DNA from: Baylisascaris procyonis
Taxonomy: Eukaryota > Nematoda > Chromadorea > Rhabditida > Ascarididae
Direction of reading: 5' to 3'
Assembly (NCBI GenBank): GCA_037389465.1
Contig: JAZARR010000171.1
Span: forward strand, 5,665,001 to 5,729,000
Length of the DNA stretch: 64,000 nt
In this document: positions 58,055 to 64,000 of the stretch, piece after piece
How the letters are laid out: each line of letters starts with the position of its first letter
Position numbering within the stretch: position 1 is the stretch's first letter
Notes under the pieces: generated by a model
Seen by the model: only the letters and a program-made list of their open reading frames with translations
Database searches by the model: none
Told to the model about the DNA's origin: nothing
Made by a program: the position numbers and the translations under genes

Positions 58055-59877
58055 GCAAAAGGCTGGAAAGGCAGGCATTCCGTTATGGATTCTCAGATCT
58101 TTCTTTGAAGTATCCAAGGTGTGTGTTCCCATTCTAATCGGCGAAAGAAATGAATGGATGCATTTTTTAAGCGCGTATTTATTTTGTTTATGAGTGCAAG
58201 AAAAAAATTCCCACACGAATGTTTATGGTATTTCGTAGCTTAGTGATATCGAATGATATCTATCTTTGATCGCTGATATTGATCGATATCGATCGCCGCT
58301 ATTTAGTGCTCGTTTTGCATTTCATCTAATTCTTCTTATCACTTATCGACGTCATTGCAATCGGTTGTGGCTCTGTTTTCTTTTCCCTTTTCTTTTCGAA
58401 AATAATCATTTAATATTGTGATATTGAATAAAAAAAACTTATGAAAATAAGAGAGATTTTTAACGAAATTTTGTATTCGTCGAATTAGATTGGTCTTATT
58501 TTACCAAAGAGTTTAGCCATCGTTTGTTACATTAGTCAAAATTTTGATTGAAAAAAATAATCATCACACTGAATTTCCCCTTCGCTTTTGGTTTCCCTTT
58601 CGCTAATCATCTACATATTTTCCCAACTTTATTTATAATCTCAGAGGATTTAAAGGATATGCTTTCTCACTGATAGAAGATTTAGTAATAAATGTCGAGG
58701 AATTTACCCATTGAGAAAGACATTTATATGCCTATATACGCATATGTGTAAGGAAGGATGCAACTTTTTTTTCGCCATTCTTGAAAAAAATTAACGGATG
58801 TAAAAATATCAATTTGCGCAGATTGATTGATCCGTATAGATTATCTATGAATGATCTCTTAAATGATCGGCTATCAAGAAAATCCAACGATAATTTCAAT
58901 GTGCAAATTTAATGTTATCAGGATATTAAGTGAAATTGATAAGCTCTGATAAGATTAAATTTATATTTGGCCTGTTGGCCTAATAAATCATAGATTTCAC
59001 GGGAATATTTCAGTATTACAATTTTCGATTTATCACTTGATAAACTGATAACATTTGATAGTTGTTAACATGAACGAAATTGTTCTTGTGTTAAAATACT
59101 AAAATTTCATATATCATAGCTGAAATTTTTTTCTATTAAACAAGGATGTTGATAAACACCAATACGGATGAACAAATGCGATTTTACTCCGTTTTTAAGG
59201 GATTCAAATATAGTTGTTAGAACTCTGAAGTACATATTAAAGGATGGCAATGTAAAATTAGCTTTCGACGAGTCTCTTTTAGCTTGATTGCTTATAAATA
59301 CGAAATTTTAGACCTCTAAGTTGAAATTTTTAACTCGTGAATCGATCAAACTTAGCAAAGTTGAATTAATCTATGCGAAGTTGAGAATCATTTATATCAA
59401 ATTTCAACGTTACCATCTTTGACATTTTATTGAATCGAAATTTCATTGTGCGTTAAGTGATATGCAAAAATTATAAAAAATGTGAAAAAAATGATTGAAT
59501 ATCATTATCTTATCTATCAAATTTTGTCGTCGTAAAATATAGTTGATGTAAATTATAACCATTAAAATAATCGTAGCAATAGTTTTTGATAGTTTTGACC
59601 GGAAAAGACTTCCTCGAGAAGGATGTACGAAGTAAAATTGAACGAATGAGATTATTTTCTGATATGTGTCAATTTTTTTGATCTCCATGTTTTGTCGTTC
59701 GGACATTTGCGCCCGTTCATTCCAATATTTTCCGTTCTCCTTTCCTCTTCATCCACCCCGCTCCTACCTACGACTCCTGCTCCGACGCGATATATTTCTG
59801 TAGGCCTTGTTCAGTGGAGAAAAGGCTTAAAAATTCTAAGCTAGTGAACTCCAGATTTTAAATGTTTTTTGTGAGGT

Positions 59878-59891
59878 GGGGGGGGGGGGGT
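59878..59891. repeat. G homopolymer
   Basis: A run of at least 13 G in the plus strand, unusual in this AT-rich sequence and likely length-variable. Confidence 0.8.
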
Positions 59892-61842
59892 GGGAATGGG
59901 AATGAAAAGAATATTCGTTACAAAAAGCACCGAATTTTTCTGATGTAATATAAGAGGAATGAATAAATTTCTAGGTGAACATCAATAGCACCGCATGGTA
60001 CAATCAACTATTGTTGTCATTATTGCTCTTGCAATGTTACTTTTTCAATGTACATTCATAGTCTCCGCCTTCTCTCAAAGTCACGCCTCTCTTCAAATTT
60101 TCGGTATAAATTAGTAAGTCGAATAGATTGCTCACCTCATAATATACATTGATCGCTTCAAATATTCGTTGTTATTTATTTATTTTTAGATTCTTTTCGT
60201 ATATCTACTTGTAAATATCTGTGAAACTTTCATAATTGAGTTATGTCCACTCTTATTTAGGAACATGTTCTACCAAGTCTAGTTTCATATTTATTCGTTG
60301 CTATCATCATCAACTATAAGAAATGATATCAGAACTTATCTATGCCAATTTTCAAGAGATTCACTGCGAATAAAAAATAAATATTTTGGCAGCAAATTTG
60401 TATAGTAGGCTGAATCTTATAGGAAGGACGTTATTGGATGTTCTGTTCTTATTTTTCCGGCTATTCTAGGAGAAATTTCCGGAAATTTCCGGTTATTCTG
60501 GCAGGTGGAATTGCAAAAGGCGTATATAATGCCAAATGCTGTGACAGGTTTCCGGTTTCCTGTCTTTCGTCTGTCTCGATAAAAAATCATCGTTGAAATC
60601 GTTCTATTGATCGTTAGAGTGAGAATTTAGATGAATTAGTCTTAGTTTTTTTATAGTTTAATTTTATTGATTAATAGTTTTATAACGTTTTGTAAATTTT
60701 TCAAATTTTTAGGCATATTTATAATTTATGCTAAAGTTTACCAAAAATTTCATCCCAGAACATCGAAATACTAAAGTTTACACAAAAAAATAGTTTAAAG
60801 CGAACTAAATGAATCTTTAGTGGAAAATTTATGAGAGCGTTTAGTGAAAATTTGTGGAAAATTTGTGAAAAATTTGTGAAAATTTATGAAATTTGTGAAA
60901 GCGCTAAAATATGATTGTATTTTTGTGTGTGCTTTATTATTTTTTCTCTATAAATTGCAACATAGCTTAATTCGCTAAGCGATACGGCAAAGGTATATCG
61001 CTTGCTGACAGCTGCTCTTGTTTGTTGCCATGAAGATGCATCGTTTAGGCGTAATCTATTTCACGATTCCAAAAGGATGCTTGAAATAATAGTTATATAT
61101 ATTATCTTTAATAATTTGCACAATTTTTATAATAATATTTAATTTATTCGTATTCTACGATCACTATTTGATTCACCTTGATGAAATCATTGCTTTGTGC
61201 CTTACCTTTGCCTCGTTAGCAATCTCACCTTCTAAAATAACCAAGAGTTATGAAATTAGCCAGGTATATTGTACTCACCTGGGGACTACCTGTGCTGAGT
61301 TTCTCGCCGATCCATAATTTTTGAAAAGAATAATGGGCAATTAAGTTTACCGAGAAAAATTAACATGCATTTAGTATTGGTCAAATTAACGGACTTTTTA
61401 TGAATGATTTATGGAATATTCACATCGAATATTCAATTCACTTCGAGTACCAAGGCATTATCTATCTAACTTTTTCTGTAATCATGAAATTGGCTAGTTC
61501 AATGAGTGAGGATTTAAGAGCGCAAATCATGTAAGCTTTTCGCGCATATTTCGATTAAATTTTATTTCTGTTACTTTATCACTGCTTAATTTGTAATGCG
61601 AATATTTCTAAATTGTAATGCCCCAATATTTTTATCAATAATTCCCGAAGTTTTGTTAACTTTTTACTGTCGGTAGTTTTCTTCGCACTTCTACCTATAT
61701 AGCTCAGGTAGTATAAAAAAATTTTTCGACAGTTAAAAATAATTTATATCTCACCTATATCCTCTTGTTGATATATACGTTTTATTACAAACTTTCAGAT
61801 TAGTGAATAAAGATTTCATCAAGTTTAAAGGTGATTTGCAGA

Positions 61843-64000
61843 ATGAAGAAAATCGGCATATTACCAGTGAGTGATAGTATTGAAGGCTTAATTCTGAGTA
61901 GAGTTTCTCACAACACTACTGTTGACAGCGTTCTGAATTCATTATTGCCGACCACTCTAACGGCAGCCGGAACTCCTCTCTTAGCTTGGGTATTGCTTGT
62001 CTTTTATGGGACTTTCTCACGAAGCAGCATTCTACAACCTCTCTCTATCAGAAAATCATTGGCTGAATTGACATCGGCTCGTAATGCACGTCTTGATATT
62101 TTGGATGTGATTCGAGTGATAGCAATTTTATGGGTGATGATCAATCATACGGGAAGCGAAGGACGTATCGACGTATTGGAACGGTTGCCATCGGCACACA
62201 CATTCAAGGTATACATCATTTATTCCACTGAGTTTTGTTAATTAAAAAGTGTGAGAGGCTTTTTACTTGGTTATCGTGGTGGGATATGACAGGGATATGA
62301 CATGTCAAAATCTCCAGAAAATTATTGTGGACTGATCTCAGGCCGAAACTATACATTATACTAATTCTTTCGGTGTGTAAAGCCTGTTACTGTTTACTGT
62401 GATGTGTTTAACTATATGAAATAGTGCAACATATAAGTAATAATACTGTTGTTTCGCAGACGCATAATCGATAGATGAAGTAGTATAACAGTTTTTAGTT
62501 ATGACCGTGTAATGCGTCGACTAGAAGTGGAATAATAATTTATGCTGACGTTTTGGCTCTTTGAGCCTTATGGCTCAAAGAGCCATAAGGCTCAAAGCAC
62601 ACCATAGCACACCAGGCTCAAACTTGGGCAATTAAACCACCTATGATTACGGCTCAGTGAGCCGAAACGTCAGTATAAATTATTATTCCATCTCTAGTCG
62701 GCGCATCACATGGTCATAACTAAAAACTGTTATACTATTTCATAATGAAATATTGTATGTTTTTGTAGTTTCTTCAGCTATGGTCGTACCTTTTCCCTGA
62801 GCTCGAGCCAACTCACTTCCGCACTTCAATATAACAATAGTCACTCTGCCCTCATATATTGCCGGATTTGGGATTTCCTATGAGCGACATATCTAATCAT
62901 GTTGAACAGGAATAAGACCAGCGTAAGATTCCTTGCCCAGGATTTAATGAGCGCGTTTTGAATCCTGGATACCATTACTTCCTCTTCCTCTGCTCGGATA
63001 TATCCATCCATAACAAATCTATCCACGGCCATTATTAGTATCTAGCACTTCTTTTGAGCAATTTTTTTGACAATATTATCACATTTCCAAATTTTTGCCG
63101 TAAATTCACCATACTCAATGAATACTTTTTGCAGTCATCAATCCATGAGCATGTAGTTTTCGGTGCACTTCTCGGCAATTCAGCATTGGGAGTTGAGATT
63201 TTCCTTGTACTATCCGGCCTTTTGGCTGCGATTTCATGGTTTCGTCGAATCGACGAACCTTTCTGGTCACATTATTTCACATTTCTCACTAAGCGATGGC
63301 TTCGTCTATTTCCAACGATCGCTATTTTCATCTATATTGCAGCCGGTCCGATAACGAAAATGCTTCTACCTCGGTGAGTTCCCCATATATATATTTTACC
63401 TTCGGCTGCAATCCAGGAAAATTTTCCAAATTTTTTTCTAAACTGCAGCTAAAATTATAAAAACTTGTCCTAAATTGTCGTAAAAAATTTATGCTGTTGA
63501 AATATGTCCTAGTGTGACCGCTTATTGAACATTACGACCCTTTAATATTTTTCATTATTTAGCAAGAAAAATTTTTTCTCGATGAGAAAAACTCAAATTT
63601 GCGATCTTTTCGTTTTCTTGATGAATATTCCATTAATTGAAGCACAGGGCCGTTTTTTTTTCATGCACCTTTTGGTGTTATAATACCACCGGTCCTAGTT
63701 TAGCCTTAATGCAAAAAAATTATCGCGCTACAATCAGTTTGTAACTGATAACACTTGCTCGAGGTCATGCTATGTCTCCCGCTCGAGGTTATGCTATATC
63801 TCATGCTCGAGATCGTGTGAGGTGATTTTCTTTTTAGTTATCACACGACTATGATCTCCGCTTGTGGATTTTCGGGGATTGCATCACATCTTTTATTTCT
63901 CGGTAATTGGCAAGAAACACCAACCTGTATGGGTTATCTTTGGTATTTAGGTTCGACAATTTTTATCAATGTTCATTTTACTTTATCATCTTCATCTTTA
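61843..64000 (+). CDS. Acyltransferase-3 family multipass membrane protein (nematode NRF-6/OAC type), 3' end outside window
   Basis: Exons 61843-62208, 63135-63373 and 63838-64000 (running off the edge) join in phase. After a hydrophobic segment (TPLLAWVLLVFYGTF) comes the family's first core helix, LDILDVIRVIAILWVMINHT, followed by GSEGRIDVLERLPSAHTFK, GNSALGVEIFLVLSGLLAAI, the basic RWLRLFPTIAIFIYIA helix and TCMGYLWYLGSTIFIN. These are landmarks of acyltransferase-3 proteins, which move acyl groups across or within membranes; nematodes have many, and C. elegans nrf-6 and ndg-4 belong to this family. The His in the first helix is kept. The cysteine-rich NRF domain that often precedes the membrane part is absent from these exons; it may lie further upstream or be truly missing. 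The ATG follows a TTTGCAG acceptor by one base. A foldback element sits in intron 1. Confidence 0.85.
62476..62742. mobile_element. Foldback / MITE-like element with 84-bp terminal inverted repeats and nested hairpin
   Basis: 62476-62559 is the reverse complement of 62659-62742 with about nine mismatches in 84 bp. The centre carries a further perfect 17-bp hairpin, 62560-62576 with 62580-62596 around AAA (arm TTTGAGCCTTATGGCTC). It has no coding capacity. It lies in intron 1 of the acyltransferase gene. I could not identify a target-site duplication by eye. Confidence 0.8.
63757..63815. repeat. ~26-bp imperfect tandem repeat
   Basis: GCTCGAGGTCATGCTATGTCTC recurs about 2.3 times with small changes in intron 2 of the acyltransferase gene. 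Confidence 0.75.

Larger units (their letters stand above)
54523..61841. other. 7.3-kb intergenic region with repeats, no gene seen
   Basis: Lies between the divergent HDAC and acyltransferase genes. It is AT-rich with a (TA)n tract, a 20-bp tandem repeat and a G homopolymer. No spliced frame with family similarity was found, although it could hold upstream exons of the acyltransferase gene; no cysteine-rich NRF-domain exon was recognised. Confidence 0.55.

Overview
The window looks like nuclear genomic DNA of a nematode. It is AT-rich, and almost every gene is split into short exons (17-370 nt) by introns that can be joined by eye with strict phase agreement. Five genes carry a 3' splice acceptor 1-25 nt before the first usable ATG, as expected for spliced-leader trans-splicing. 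The gene content (EB-module secreted protein, nematode-type acyltransferase-3 protein, NADH:flavin oxidoreductase of the nematode class, degenerate Na,K-ATPase alpha paralogue) also fits. Introns of several hundred bases suggest a spirurid-type rather than a Caenorhabditis-type genome, but the species is not identified. All exon models here were built by hand from reading frame, splice sites and family motifs; none was checked by alignment.

Layout. 66-4141 (+): 3' half of an Na,K-ATPase alpha-like P-type ATPase with altered hinge and cation-site residues. 8697-14555 (+): Old Yellow Enzyme-like protein whose active-site His/His/Tyr are all replaced. 14931-18458 (-): complete LHFPL-type tetraspan protein in five exons. 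20461-27076 (-): INCENP homologue with a charged central helix and a C-terminal IN-box. 27487-33589 (+): complete secreted cysteine-rich EB-module protein, divergent from INCENP. 34181-35848 (-): complete DJ-1. 35859-42627: 6.8 kb with no gene I can support, but with a TATA/initiator promoter, a GC-rich hairpin-forming minisatellite, and many inverted repeats. 42640-47747 (+): complete SENP6/7-like SUMO protease in nine exons. 48996-54491 (-): complete single-domain class II histone deacetylase. 54517-61841: repeats only. 61843-64000 (+): start of an acyltransferase-3 membrane protein that runs off the window; its first intron holds a foldback element.

The genes do not form one pathway. INCENP, the SUMO protease and the deacetylase are general cell-division, nuclear or cytoskeletal regulators; DJ-1 and the flavin-family protein belong to redox biology; the ATPase, LHFPL and acyltransferase are membrane proteins.

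The most unusual signal is in 38.5-41.7 kb: five stem-loops, in both orientations, that share a loop of AGCGGCGG type while their stems differ completely in sequence yet stay self-complementary. Four of them also have a clear outer stem and the fifth a shorter one. This pattern of conserved loop plus covarying stem suggests an undescribed structured RNA or DNA element.
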